Shown: positions 49,824 to 59,154 of the stretch, in pieces
How positions within the stretch are numbered: position 1 is the stretch's first letter
Layout of the letters: the number at the start of each line of letters is the position of its first letter
NCBI GenBank assembly: GCA_964483105.1
Contig: CAYZZU010000007.1
Coordinates: 1 to 64,000, forward strand
From: CAYZZU01 sp964483105
GTDB lineage: Bacteria > CG2-30-53-67
Length of the DNA: 64,000 nucleotides
Direction: 5' to 3'
Notes under the pieces: model-generated
Seen by the model: only the letters and a program-made list of their open reading frames with translations
What the model was told of the DNA's origin: nothing
The model's database searches: none
Position numbers and translations under genes: made by a program

Positions 49824-50747
49824 TTATGTTGCGAAGAAATAGTAAAATTTTGGATAGGTATTCAAGTCTTCCTTGAGCCGGAAGACCCGTTTGTTCTCAA
49901 TGCAGTATCGGATCTCGCTCTTCGGATCCAGGAGATTTCCGAATTTACGTGCGCCGACCGGACAAATCTCCACGCAGGCAGTATATCTCCCGACGCGGCT
50001 TCGCTGAATGCAGAAAGTACACTTTTCCACAACCCCCTTGTACCTTGGGCGGTTACCGAGATAATGGGTATTCGGGTTCAACTCTTCTTTGGGGATGTGG
50101 GGTTCGCCCCAGTTGAAATGCCGGGCGCCGTAGGGACAGGCAGCCATGCAGTATCGGCATCCGATGCACCAGTTGTAGTCGACCACCACAATGCCGTCCG
50201 GTTCCTTCCAGGTTGCCTGTGTGGGGCAGGCCCTGACGCAGGGAGGATTTTCACATTGCTGACATTGGGTTGGAACGTAAAAATGGCCCGGTTCCGGTAC
50301 CTTTTCCGGATTGTAGTATTTTTCCGAGTTCTCCAGATCCATCCATTTTTCTCCATCCTTGAAGCGAAGTACCTGAATCCAGTGGATCTGGGGATCCCGG
50401 GACTGATTGTTCTCTCCCACGCAGGCATAGACACAACGACGGCATCCGATACAGCGGGACAGGTCGAGGCCATATCCAAAGAGGACCCCGGGCATTGCGG
50501 GGGTCGCCTTGACGGTGACATTCTTACCGTATTTTTCGGAGTAATCTCTCTCCAGCCGTTTCAGCACTTCCCGGATCTCTTCCTTGTTCATCTCCCGGAA
50601 GTGTTTCTGAAAGAATGCCTCCAGAAACGCGGCATCGGCCTTCTTGCCGGGAAGAGTGGATGCGGCCAGTCCAAGGGTGGCCCCCTTAATGAAGTTACGG
50701 CGGTTTAACTCGATCTTGAGAGGGTTGGTTCGAATCTTTTTAGACAT
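49824..50747 (-). CDS. TAT-exported four-cluster ferredoxin (DsrO/HmcB-like)
   Basis: A 307-residue periplasmic FeS protein. The twin-arginine signal NRRNFIKGATLGLAAS is at residues about 15-31. Cluster motifs are CIGCRRCVYAC, CQQCENPPCVRAC, CIGCRYCMAAC and CTFC...CVEIC. A helical spacer of 60 residues separates signal and clusters. ATG 50747 starts MSKKIRTN. It is the electron-transfer subunit between the tetrahaem cytochrome and the NrfD protein. Confidence 0.9.
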   Translation of the reverse strand: MSKKIRTNPLKIELNRRNFIKGATLGLAASTLPGKKADAAFLEAFFQKHFREMNKEEIREVLKRLERDYSEKYGKNVTVKATPAMPGVLFGYGLDLSRCIGCRRCVYACVGENNQSRDPQIHWIQVLRFKDGEKWMDLENSEKYYNPEKVPEPGHFYVPTQCQQCENPPCVRACPTQATWKEPDGIVVVDYNWCIGCRYCMAACPYGARHFNWGEPHIPKEELNPNTHYLGNRPRYKGVVEKCTFCIQRSRVGRYTACVEICPVGARKFGNLLDPKSEIRYCIENKRVFRLKEDLNTYPKFYYFFAT

Positions 50748-50789
50748 GATTGGATTCACTCCGGAAATTGTGATGATAGAGAAAATCGT

Positions 50790-51329
50790 TTATTTGATCT
50801 CGGACGGTGGAATCGGCGGCGGCTTCGGGGTCAGAGGCTTGAAGTGGGGTTCATGAGGACTGTGGCAGTTTGTACAGAGACGATAGAGTTTTTTCCCGTT
50901 CCATTCTCCGGTCCGTTTCCCGTGAACGCCGGCCTTCCAGTCCCGAAAGATTGTTCCGTGGCACTGTCCGCAGAGAAAATAAAGTTGTTTGAAATCGATC
51001 AGTTTTCCATTGATCAAGTGGAGTTTATCACGGTTCTTTGCACTGTGACAGTCGAGGCACCACATGCCCGGGGCATGCCTCAGCTTGATGTCCTCGTGAG
51101 GTTCGTGCAGCGCTCTCCGCTTGGGATTGACCTTCAGGTACTGATGGCAGTCTGAGCAGGGAAAGATCCCTTCCGTGAAGGGAGGTGAAGGAACCATGTA
51201 TTTCGGGATATCATGCTCATACGGAGACGGATTCGGTGTGTCGCTGACGTTGGAAACGGCGAAAGAAGTCCTTCCGGACATGAAAAAAATCAGAAACATC
51301 AAGAAAGATAGTCTGCGCAGTGTGATCAT
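50790..51329 (-). CDS. periplasmic tetrahaem cytochrome c
   Basis: A 179-residue protein with a signal peptide (LRRLSFLMFLIFFMSG, cleavage near SFA) and four CXXCH motifs (CSDCH, CLDCH, CGQCH, CTNCH) plus several spare histidines for bis-His ligation. The C-terminus is proline-rich (KPPPIPP). It is first of the three-gene redox module and probably the soluble-side electron carrier. ATG 51329 is preferred over 51341 because it begins the signal peptide directly. Confidence 0.88.
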   Translation of the reverse strand: MITLRRLSFLMFLIFFMSGRTSFAVSNVSDTPNPSPYEHDIPKYMVPSPPFTEGIFPCSDCHQYLKVNPKRRALHEPHEDIKLRHAPGMWCLDCHSAKNRDKLHLINGKLIDFKQLYFLCGQCHGTIFRDWKAGVHGKRTGEWNGKKLYRLCTNCHSPHEPHFKPLTPKPPPIPPSEIK

Positions 51330-51467
51330 TTTTATCTCCATCTCCCCTTCCTTGATTCAAGACAGTCCCCGAGGGGCTGAGGTTTGAAGAAAAAATCATA
51401 ACAATGTGCTTTATTCGTGAATCAGGATATGACTATATGAGAATGCCCCAAAAAATGCAAGGTTTTT

Positions 51468-52835
51468 TTATGATGAATTTGAGGAGTAGCGTTTCAGACG
51501 TTCAATCAGGGTGGAACGGGAGATACCAAGCCGTTTCGCGGCGGCGGATTTATTCCCGTTGACCTTGTCCAGGGTATGCAGTATGTATTCTCTTTCAAAA
51601 TCTTCCAGGGTGAGATCCATGGGGAAGGAGACCTGTCTCTGCAGGGCCTCCCGGGCGGCGGATTTGCAGAGTTCCAGGGGAAGATGCTCCCTTCCGATCG
51701 GTTTTCCGTCGGCCAGGATCACTCCTCTTTCAATCACGTTTTTCAGCTCTCTCACATTACCGGCCCAGGAATAGTTCAGAAGCATCTGAAGAGCCTGATC
51801 GGTGATTTTCATCGGAGGCTTCCCCATTTCATGACAGTTCAGCTTCACGAAATGGTCCACCAGAATGCGGATGTCCTCTTTCCGTTCTTTCAGGGTAGGA
51901 AGTCGAATTTCCATAACCTTTAAACGATAGTAGAGGTCCTGCCTGAATTCCTTTCTTGAAACCATGGCCTCAAGATCACGGTTGGTGGCGGCGATAATGC
52001 GGACATCCGTGCGGATTTCCCGGGTGCCTCCGACCCTCCTGAAAGGTTCGCCTTCCAGAACACGGAGAAGTTTTGGTTGCAAGGCGGGGGACATTTCCCC
52101 GATCTCGTCCAGGAAAAGTGTCCCCCCGTCGGCCATCTCAAAGATTCCTTTTTTGGCCTCCCTGGCATCGGTGAAGGCCCCCCGTTCATGACCGAACAAT
52201 TCATCTTCCAGGAGATGATCCGGCAGGGCGCTGCAATTGATCTTGATCAGCGGCCGTTTGGCCCGTCGGCTCTGAAAGTGAATGGCATTGGCGGCAAGTT
52301 CCTTCCCGGTCCCGGACTCCCCCGTCAGAAGGACCGGCGTCCTGGGAGTTCCCGCCACCACTCGGATTATTTCCCGCAGTTCTTGCGTGACACGGCTTCG
52401 ACCGAGAATCTTTGTCTTCGGGAAGGATCCTTCCCGTTCCTTCCGCAAGGTCCTGATTTCGTTTTTCAGGTCCTGGGTTTCCAGGGCCTTGCGGACGACC
52501 ATGCGCATTTCATCCAGTTCAAAGGGTTTGTTGATGTAATCGTAGGCGCCGCTTTTCATCGCGCGGATGGCGGTCTGTACCTGGGGATAGGCGGTCATGA
52601 TGATGACCAGGAGATCGGGAACCGCCTCTTTCATCTTCCTGAGTACCTGGAGGCCGTCCATGCCGGGAAGGCGGATGTCCATCAGGACCAGATCCGGCTG
52701 ATTTCTGTCGAATTCCGCCATGGCCTCTTCTCCGCTTTCCGCACAGACCACGGTATTCCCCTCCTCCTGAAAGAGTTCCTGGAGGGTCAGTCGCATGGAC
52801 TCGTCGTCTTCCACGATCAGAAGGTTCGGTTCCAT
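51468..52835 (-). CDS. NtrC-family sigma54-dependent response regulator
   Basis: A 455-residue regulator: receiver (LVLMDIRLPGMDG, phospho-Asp near residue 53), AAA+ domain with Walker A TGESGTGKELAANAI and Walker B DEIG, and a C-terminal Fis helix-turn-helix (NKSAAAKRLGISRSTLIERL). The sigma54-contact loop is GAFTDA instead of GAFTGA, a variant that also occurs in other NtrC-like proteins. It is paired with the membrane kinase upstream and lies just before the redox operon at 51329, its most obvious target, although no clear -24/-12 site is seen there. Confidence 0.93.
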   Translation of the reverse strand: MEPNLLIVEDDESMRLTLQELFQEEGNTVVCAESGEEAMAEFDRNQPDLVLMDIRLPGMDGLQVLRKMKEAVPDLLVIIMTAYPQVQTAIRAMKSGAYDYINKPFELDEMRMVVRKALETQDLKNEIRTLRKEREGSFPKTKILGRSRVTQELREIIRVVAGTPRTPVLLTGESGTGKELAANAIHFQSRRAKRPLIKINCSALPDHLLEDELFGHERGAFTDAREAKKGIFEMADGGTLFLDEIGEMSPALQPKLLRVLEGEPFRRVGGTREIRTDVRIIAATNRDLEAMVSRKEFRQDLYYRLKVMEIRLPTLKERKEDIRILVDHFVKLNCHEMGKPPMKITDQALQMLLNYSWAGNVRELKNVIERGVILADGKPIGREHLPLELCKSAAREALQRQVSFPMDLTLEDFEREYILHTLDKVNGNKSAAAKRLGISRSTLIERLKRYSSNSS

Positions 52836-52867
52836 TCTAAATCATCCGATCCTTTCCTGTTGAATCC

Positions 52868-54814
52868 CTATTCCGAATCCGTGGTGACCGGTCTCTTTTC
52901 CGCCTCGAGGCGGATCCGGAAGATGGAGCCTCCACCGGGAGTGCTTTCCACGGTGATGGTTCCGTGGTTTTCCGTCACGATCTGGTGAACGATGGAGAGC
53001 CCCAGCCCGGTTCCCTGTGGCTTGGTACTGAAAAAAGGTTCGAAAACCTTGGACCTCAGACCTTCGGGAATGCCCATCCCCGTATCGGAGACCGTCACGA
53101 CGACACGGTGGTCTCCGGAAAAGTCGGTCTTACGGCCTTCTTCAGGAAAGGCCCGGACCGTGATGGTTCCACCGTCTGGCATGGCCTGTATCGCATTCAG
53201 GAAAAGATTCAGAAACACCTGCTGGATCCCCTGAAAATCTACCCGTACGTTCGGAAGGGGTTCATCAAATTTTTCCTCGAACACGATCTTCCGGGAAGAC
53301 GCTTCGGGTTGAATGAACAGGACGACTTCCTGGATAATCTTTCGGATATTACAGGGAGAGAGCTGAGGTCGCGCCGGTTTCGCGAAGGAGGAGAAAGTCT
53401 TGAAGAAGCGGCTCAACCGGTCAATCTCCTTGACAATTCGTTCCAGCAGTTTGCGATGGGCACACTCTCTCCCCAACTGCTCCTCCAAGACCTGGATATT
53501 GATCTTGACCGTAGCCAGCGGATTACCGATCTCGTGAGCGATTCCGGCCGACAGCCCGCCTAAAGCGGCCATTTTTTCCGCCTGAAAGAGCTGGTCCGTC
53601 CTTTCCCGGACCTCTTTTTGAAGAGCTTCATTCCATTGAGTAAGCCGGTTCCGGGAGGTTTTGAGACGCTCGGCCATCCGGTTGAACTGCACGGCGAGTT
53701 CCTCGATTTCATCATGGGTATGTACCTGAATACGATGATCAAAGTTTCCTGTGGCGATGATCCGGGCTCCCTCGTGCAATTTGAGAATCGGGCGTGTGAA
53801 ATGATGGGACGCGGTGACCCCGAGAAGAATGCCGAGGATGGTCAGGACAGCGACTGTGATCCCGAAGAAAAAAAGAAACCGGTACACGGGGACCAGAACG
53901 GCGGCGCGGGAGAGACTGGTCACCAGCACCCAGAACTCCTCGGGATCGGAAAAACCGGGAACAATGGGTTCAAAGGAGATGATCCGGCTTTTCCCTTCCG
54001 TGATCAAACCCTCCTTCCCGGAGAGGATTTCCTTCAGGATTCTCTGATCGATTCTCTCGGGAAAGGTATCCTGACCGGAAGTCCCCGTCATGATATCGAG
54101 TCGGTACAGAAGCCTGCCGCGTGAATTCAGGAGATAGGTGTTTCCCAGAGGTGTTTTCTCCTTCCGGGCGTGTTTCAAAAGATCTTTCAGACGGAACTGG
54201 AGGATTAAAACCCCCCTCTTTCTCAAACCCCGGTCATAAACGGCCGTTGAAAAGGTCAGCGCGCTCTCCGCCCTGTTTTCAGCCGAGTCAGGAACCTCGG
54301 AGGTCAAGACAATCCCCCCCCGGTTTGTGTCGAGGGCACGCCAGAAAAAGGGAGCCTTTCGGACATTCAGGGATTGATCCTGCCCCATCGTGATCAGTTC
54401 GTCACCTCTTCGATCCAGGCGGAAAACCTGTTCTCCCTTCTCGTTGAAGAGACTGATCCGCCGATAGAGGGGATTTCCCCGGGCGACGCGTTCAAAGGCG
54501 TTGATCAACATCCGGTTGATATTGTTTTTCCCCACGACGTTGCCGGGATAAAATTGAACAAAGGTAATAACGGAAGGGGACTGGCTCAAGAGTTCAAGGT
54601 CCTTTTCCGAGTGATGCAGAAGATCACGGATCCGTTCAGTCTTTGCCGAAAGAGAAGCATGGATCTGATTGATTGCTGACTGTTCCAGGGCTTGAGTGGA
54701 ACTGACCAGGCTGACGCCGCCCAGGATCAGTGCCGGGATCAAACCGATACTCAAAAAGGCAATGACCAACTTGGTTCGAATGCTCAGGTGGGTGAAGAAT
54801 CCGCTCAGACGCAT
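52868..54814 (-). CDS. membrane sensor histidine kinase (Cache-like sensor, HAMP, NtrB-like)
   Basis: A 648-residue kinase with a first membrane helix (LVIAFLSIGLIPALILGGV), a large periplasmic sensor (residues about 40-305, Cache-like by length and pattern), a second helix (FLFFFGITVAVLTILGILLG), HAMP, coiled coil, HisKA (GLSAGIAHEIGNPLATVKIN) and HATPase (FLNLFLNAIQAMPDG, DTGMGIPE, GTGLGLSIVHQIV). It would phosphorylate the downstream NtrC-type regulator. The ATG at 54814 has no ribosome site and coincides with the predicted transcription start. Confidence 0.92.
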   Translation of the reverse strand: MRLSGFFTHLSIRTKLVIAFLSIGLIPALILGGVSLVSSTQALEQSAINQIHASLSAKTERIRDLLHHSEKDLELLSQSPSVITFVQFYPGNVVGKNNINRMLINAFERVARGNPLYRRISLFNEKGEQVFRLDRRGDELITMGQDQSLNVRKAPFFWRALDTNRGGIVLTSEVPDSAENRAESALTFSTAVYDRGLRKRGVLILQFRLKDLLKHARKEKTPLGNTYLLNSRGRLLYRLDIMTGTSGQDTFPERIDQRILKEILSGKEGLITEGKSRIISFEPIVPGFSDPEEFWVLVTSLSRAAVLVPVYRFLFFFGITVAVLTILGILLGVTASHHFTRPILKLHEGARIIATGNFDHRIQVHTHDEIEELAVQFNRMAERLKTSRNRLTQWNEALQKEVRERTDQLFQAEKMAALGGLSAGIAHEIGNPLATVKINIQVLEEQLGRECAHRKLLERIVKEIDRLSRFFKTFSSFAKPARPQLSPCNIRKIIQEVVLFIQPEASSRKIVFEEKFDEPLPNVRVDFQGIQQVFLNLFLNAIQAMPDGGTITVRAFPEEGRKTDFSGDHRVVVTVSDTGMGIPEGLRSKVFEPFFSTKPQGTGLGLSIVHQIVTENHGTITVESTPGGGSIFRIRLEAEKRPVTTDSE

Positions 54815-54820
54815 AGATTA

Positions 54821-54849
54821 TATATAGCGAAAATCATGCAGAACGTCAA
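54821..54849 (-). promoter_or_regulatory. sigma70 promoter of the kinase/NtrC operon, leaderless
   Basis: Minus strand TTGACG (54844-54849), 17 bases, TATATA (54821-54826). Transcription would begin at about 54814, exactly the ATG of the kinase. Confidence 0.6.
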
Positions 54850-54873
54850 AAGGTGGATCGGTTTTGAGCGCGT

Positions 54874-57681
54874 TTACACATCCGGTTCACCGCAGTGCCG
54901 GAGGATGAAGGCCCGGGCCTTGTCTCTCAGCCGGATCGCCGAGGACCAGCCGGACTCCACTGGCGGGATCGGTTCCCCTATGGTGACCGTCACCGCTCCC
55001 CTGCGTGGGAACCAACTGCCGGCGCGCAGGATGGAACGGGTCCCGTTGATGGCTATGGGGATCACAGGGACCCCACCGTCCACGGCAGAGAGGAAAGCCC
55101 CCAGATAAAAGGGTTTCAAACCGGGGGCGCGGCTGAAGGTTCCTTCCGGGAAGAACAGGAGGCTTTTCTTTTCATGCACGGATTGGACAATGCGCGCGGC
55201 GTCTTCCACCCCCTGATGGAATTCATGCCTTTCGACGAATTCCGCTCCGATACGTTGCAGGGGGAGACGGGTCAGAAAACGGCGGGCCAGTCCCCGCTTG
55301 GCCACAAACGCGAAGCGGGAGGGGAGAACCGATGCGAGGACGAAACCGTCCAGATAGCTTGCGTGGTTTGCCACCAACACACAAGGGGTATTCAGGGCGC
55401 ACCGGTCCTCTCCCATGATGGTAATGGGAATACCGGCAAGTTTGAAGGCGAAACGGGTGGTGAACCGGGCGACACCGCGGCACCATTGAACCCTCGGAAC
55501 CGGGGCGGTGAGAATCCAGGCCGGAACCGCGATCATTCCAAAGAGCGACCATGCATAGGCGGCATAGAACAGGCCGGACAGTTTTCTCGCGTATCGGAGG
55601 AACAGGGGCAACGATCCTGTCCAGGCCAGACGGAGCATCTGTCGCCAGACCGGTCGGGGTTTCCCCGCGATCGATCCCATTTCATAGAGCGTCCGGGTGG
55701 CGGCTCTGCGGATTTTCCCGCTGGAGGTTTTCAGTATACTATGCGGTCGGACCAGCAGAACATCATCGGGAGGGGTCCCGAAAAGATCATGGGTTACAGC
55801 ATGGATTTCATGACGAAGTTTTTCCAATTGTGTTTCTTCAGATTCCCGTGTTTCAGCCAGGATGACAAGCCGTTCGGTTCCGGTAACCCGGTCGGGGCTT
55901 CCGAAAACCGCGACACATCCTTTGCGGATTCCCGAAAGGTTGCCGATGGCCTCTTCCAGTTCATAGGGAGTGAAATTTCTTCCGGCGCGGATGATGACGT
56001 CCTTGGTGCGCCCCGTCACGTAGACCTCGCCGCCTGAGAGGTAGGCCAGGTCGCCGGAGTCAAGCCATTCTCCGTGGAACAGGGAGGCTGTTGCCGCGGG
56101 ATTCCGGAAATAACCGTTTGTGGCGGAGGGACCCCGGAACTGGAGATGCCCCTCCTCCCGATCCGGGACCTCGCGTCCGGCAGGATCGACGATCCTGATT
56201 TCATGGCCGGGGAGGGGATATCCACAGGCCACAAAACGGAGAGGGTCCGGATCGTCTTCCGGGGCGGACAGAGCCCGGCCGGTACGCCTGAAGTGATCAC
56301 GCCGGACTTTCTCGATGACGGGACCACGATGAAGCGGCGGGAAGGACAATCCCACTGAGGATTCCGCCAAACCGTACACAGGGGTGAAAGCCTCGGGTCT
56401 GAAACCGTATTTTGCGAAACGTTTCTGAAAAGCGAGAAGGGTTTCGGGGCTGACCGGTTCCGCACCGTTGAAAGCCACCCGCCAGGAATGGAGACTGAGG
56501 TCCTGGATATCTTGATCACGGATCTTCCGAAGGCAGAGCTCGTACGCGAAGTTCGGGCCGCCTGAAATGGTTCCGCCGTGATGATGAAGGGCCCGGAACC
56601 AACGCTCCGGGTGGGCCAGAAAGGTCAGAGGCGACATCAGGATGAGGGGTGTCGCGAAATAGAGGCTTCCGATCCAGGCTCCGATCAGACCCATATCATG
56701 ATACAAAGGGAGCCAGCTCACAAAGACATCCCGGGAGGTTACTTCGAGGACCTGTCCCATGGCCCGTATATTGGCCAGAAGATTGTCATGAGTCAGGACC
56801 ACGCCCTTGGGGGAGCCCGTACTTCCCGAGGTGTATTGGAGCAATGCGATCGAATCGCCGCTCAGGTCCGGTGCCGATACCGTATCCTCCGGGTCCGGCA
56901 GATCGCGGAGCGTAATGATATCTCTTAACCCCTTGACCCGGGACCGAAGAAGATGGGCAACCGGTTTGGCCGCGCGTTGCGTGATCAGGGTCTTCACGAG
57001 GGCATTCTCAAGAATGCCTGCGTGCCGACGCAGATGTTCTTCGATCTGGGACAGACGTACAGGCGGATAAAGGGGGACAGGAATTCCCCCGGCGTACAGG
57101 ATGCCGAAAAAGGAATAGAAATAATCCCGTCCGGTCGGAAGCATGATGGCCGCAGTCTCTCCCGGCCGGAAATTCAGTTGTTTGAGTCCCCCGGCCACGC
57201 GCAGGGCGCCACGCATGAGATCCGCGAAGGAAATCTCATCTTTCCGCTCCTCTTCACCATAAAACAGGATGTGAGGTCGTTCCGGATGAGATCGTGTATG
57301 CCGGTCGAGTACCTCCAGGAGGGTCTTTGCCTGAACCGGCGGTGCAATCATCTCTTCCCGCAAGGCAGGCAAGGCCACCTTGGAGACGGGAAGGCGCCGA
57401 CGCCCGCCGGACTCTTCCCGGACTTCCGCCGACACGATTTTTTTCAGGAGTTCCCGGCAGGTTTCCGCCGTGGCGATGACCTGTTCCGGTAAGTGGATCT
57501 CAAACTCACCTTCGATGCGGTTTAAAAGTTCCATTCTTCCCAGACTGTCGATTCCGAAATCTTTTTCCAGGGAATCATCCAGGGTGAGGTGAGATACGCC
57601 TTTCCGCTTGGGATGGAGTTCACGGGAAAGTTGCCGCACGATCTCCATCAGTCTTTCCGCGTGGTTTGATGCCGGATGCAT
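54874..57681 (-). CDS. ACP - fatty acyl-AMP ligase - PlsC acyltransferase fusion
   Basis: A 935-residue three-domain protein. Residues 1-75 form an acyl carrier domain with the phosphopantetheine Ser in GIDSLGRME. Residues about 100-660 form a fatty acyl-AMP ligase-type adenylating domain (YTSGSTGSPKGVVLTHDN, WLPLYHDMGLIGAWIG, YFRNPAATASLFHGEW). Residues about 735-925 form a 1-acylglycerol-3-phosphate acyltransferase domain with NHASYLDG (HX4D) and FFPEGTFSR. It can plausibly activate a free fatty acid, hold it on its own carrier and transfer it to a lysophospholipid or other acceptor. ATG 57681 is the best start; no strong ribosome site. Confidence 0.85.
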   Translation of the reverse strand: MHPASNHAERLMEIVRQLSRELHPKRKGVSHLTLDDSLEKDFGIDSLGRMELLNRIEGEFEIHLPEQVIATAETCRELLKKIVSAEVREESGGRRRLPVSKVALPALREEMIAPPVQAKTLLEVLDRHTRSHPERPHILFYGEEERKDEISFADLMRGALRVAGGLKQLNFRPGETAAIMLPTGRDYFYSFFGILYAGGIPVPLYPPVRLSQIEEHLRRHAGILENALVKTLITQRAAKPVAHLLRSRVKGLRDIITLRDLPDPEDTVSAPDLSGDSIALLQYTSGSTGSPKGVVLTHDNLLANIRAMGQVLEVTSRDVFVSWLPLYHDMGLIGAWIGSLYFATPLILMSPLTFLAHPERWFRALHHHGGTISGGPNFAYELCLRKIRDQDIQDLSLHSWRVAFNGAEPVSPETLLAFQKRFAKYGFRPEAFTPVYGLAESSVGLSFPPLHRGPVIEKVRRDHFRRTGRALSAPEDDPDPLRFVACGYPLPGHEIRIVDPAGREVPDREEGHLQFRGPSATNGYFRNPAATASLFHGEWLDSGDLAYLSGGEVYVTGRTKDVIIRAGRNFTPYELEEAIGNLSGIRKGCVAVFGSPDRVTGTERLVILAETRESEETQLEKLRHEIHAVTHDLFGTPPDDVLLVRPHSILKTSSGKIRRAATRTLYEMGSIAGKPRPVWRQMLRLAWTGSLPLFLRYARKLSGLFYAAYAWSLFGMIAVPAWILTAPVPRVQWCRGVARFTTRFAFKLAGIPITIMGEDRCALNTPCVLVANHASYLDGFVLASVLPSRFAFVAKRGLARRFLTRLPLQRIGAEFVERHEFHQGVEDAARIVQSVHEKKSLLFFPEGTFSRAPGLKPFYLGAFLSAVDGGVPVIPIAINGTRSILRAGSWFPRRGAVTVTIGEPIPPVESGWSSAIRLRDKARAFILRHCGEPDV

Positions 57682-57760
57682 CACCGCTTGTCCCGCAAAT
57701 TTCCGGTTGTCCCGGTCCACCAGGGGATGGTCACACAATACCTGTATCTACATCTTTAAT

Positions 57761-57778
57761 CGATTTTCTCGAAAATCG
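57761..57778. repeat. 8-bp perfect palindrome upstream of the acyl-ligase fusion gene
   Basis: CGATTTTC-TC-GAAAATCG, 80 bases before the ligase start and 55 bases after the cytochrome stop. It is either an operator or a weak transcription terminator for the upstream operon. Confidence 0.5.
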
Positions 57779-57833
57779 CAAGGTGTAAACGGTGAGCGTC
57801 GGCTTGACGAAAGCCCCTCTTTGCGGCTTCCTT

Positions 57834-59075
57834 CTACTTGATTTTGGACGTTTTCAGGAAAGCGACCAGATCGTTCAGGTCCGTTCCTTTCAAAACGGGC
57901 CAGGAAAAACCGTAGTCCCTCATCTTCTGCATCATGGTCGGACCATGGTTCCAGATGGACTCCGTTACCTTGATAATGGAAACCTGATGCAGTCTCCCCA
58001 GATTCGGGCCGATGGTTCCTTCGCGTCCTCCACGCCCGACGGCATGACAGATAACGCAGTTTTTGGCTTCAAACACCTTTTCTCCCTTCACGGGATCCCC
58101 CGGAGGATCAAAGTAGCGTATCGCAAACAGGTATGCGAGAATATCCGCCATTTCCTGTGGATTGATGTCTTTTCGCGGGATGTTGCGGATTTTCATCATC
58201 TTCATCATGGTAGGGGAATGGTTCCACATGAGAGTGGCCATTCCCGCCAATGTCCTGGGGAATTTGATCTTTCCGAAGTCCGGACCGATATTTTCCCCCC
58301 GTCCTCTCACGCTGTGACAATCTCCGCATCCTTTGATTTTAAAAAGACCCCGTCCCCGTTCCGGTGAACCGGGTTCGAGATGATACTCTTCCCGGATTTT
58401 GCCCCCGATACTTTGAATATAGGCAACCAGATTGATCATATCTTTCGCGTTCAGCTTGGGCCAGGCCATATCCTTCCGTTTCATCTCCTTTTCCATGCGC
58501 GGAGCGTGCTGCCACATCTTCTGTGCCCAGACGATAGGATTGATATAGACTCCCCACCGTGTCAGATCCGGACCGATTTTCCCTCCCTTGCCCAGGATGG
58601 AATGACAACGGATGCACCCCTTGTTGGAGAGCAGATTTTTCCCTGCGACCGGATCCCCCGGCTCGTCCACGTAACGGATGAAATAGAGGAAGGAAAAGAG
58701 TTCGGCCATTTCCTGATCCGTAATCTCTGGATAGCGAAGTCCTTCTTGCTGCATTTTTTCCCACATCGTGGGGAGGTGGTTGACGATGTTGGTGGCAAGC
58801 TGTCCTTCCGAGAGGTGACTGATGTGAATTCGTCCCAGATCCGGTCCGATGGTGCCGGATCCCTGGCCCCAGATGGAATGACAGCGGATGCAGTTTTTAG
58901 ACAGGAAGAGTTTCCAGCCGGCGGTTGCGTCCTGAGGGAAAAGGAAGGCCGCTTTTCCCCCGGCGGCGGTGAGGGGTTCCGGGAAGAGGGCGCCGGAGGC
59001 TGCCAGGAAGAGCAGAAGAGATCCCAGTAGAAAAACAGTTTTTGCAGCACGGATTGGATGCGGATTTGCTTTCAT
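57834..59075 (-). CDS. exported cytochrome c with four monohaem domains
   Basis: A 413-residue protein with an N-terminal hydrophobic signal (TVFLLGSLLLFLAASGALF) and four tandem class-I-like cytochrome c units. Haem motifs are CIRCH, CIRCH, CGDCH and CVICH. Each unit has IGPDL/IGPNL-type sequence after the haem and a candidate distal Met in (H)xPTM or HAPRM. The repeats arose by duplication. GGGAGGTG places the start at 59075. It follows NrfD of the Qrc-like operon and probably shuttles electrons to or from that complex. Confidence 0.9.
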   Translation of the reverse strand: MKANPHPIRAAKTVFLLGSLLLFLAASGALFPEPLTAAGGKAAFLFPQDATAGWKLFLSKNCIRCHSIWGQGSGTIGPDLGRIHISHLSEGQLATNIVNHLPTMWEKMQQEGLRYPEITDQEMAELFSFLYFIRYVDEPGDPVAGKNLLSNKGCIRCHSILGKGGKIGPDLTRWGVYINPIVWAQKMWQHAPRMEKEMKRKDMAWPKLNAKDMINLVAYIQSIGGKIREEYHLEPGSPERGRGLFKIKGCGDCHSVRGRGENIGPDFGKIKFPRTLAGMATLMWNHSPTMMKMMKIRNIPRKDINPQEMADILAYLFAIRYFDPPGDPVKGEKVFEAKNCVICHAVGRGGREGTIGPNLGRLHQVSIIKVTESIWNHGPTMMQKMRDYGFSWPVLKGTDLNDLVAFLKTSKIK

Positions 59076-59154
59076 GAGATTCACCTCCCTGCTGATTGGG
59101 CCCTTTTCTCACTACAGGCCACGCGGTTTTTTCGAAGGCCCTTTTCTGTTTTCA

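Noticed and set aside
51330..51467. Sigma54 promoter before the tetrahaem cytochrome gene
   Set aside because: No sequence has GG and GC at the required spacing on the minus strand.
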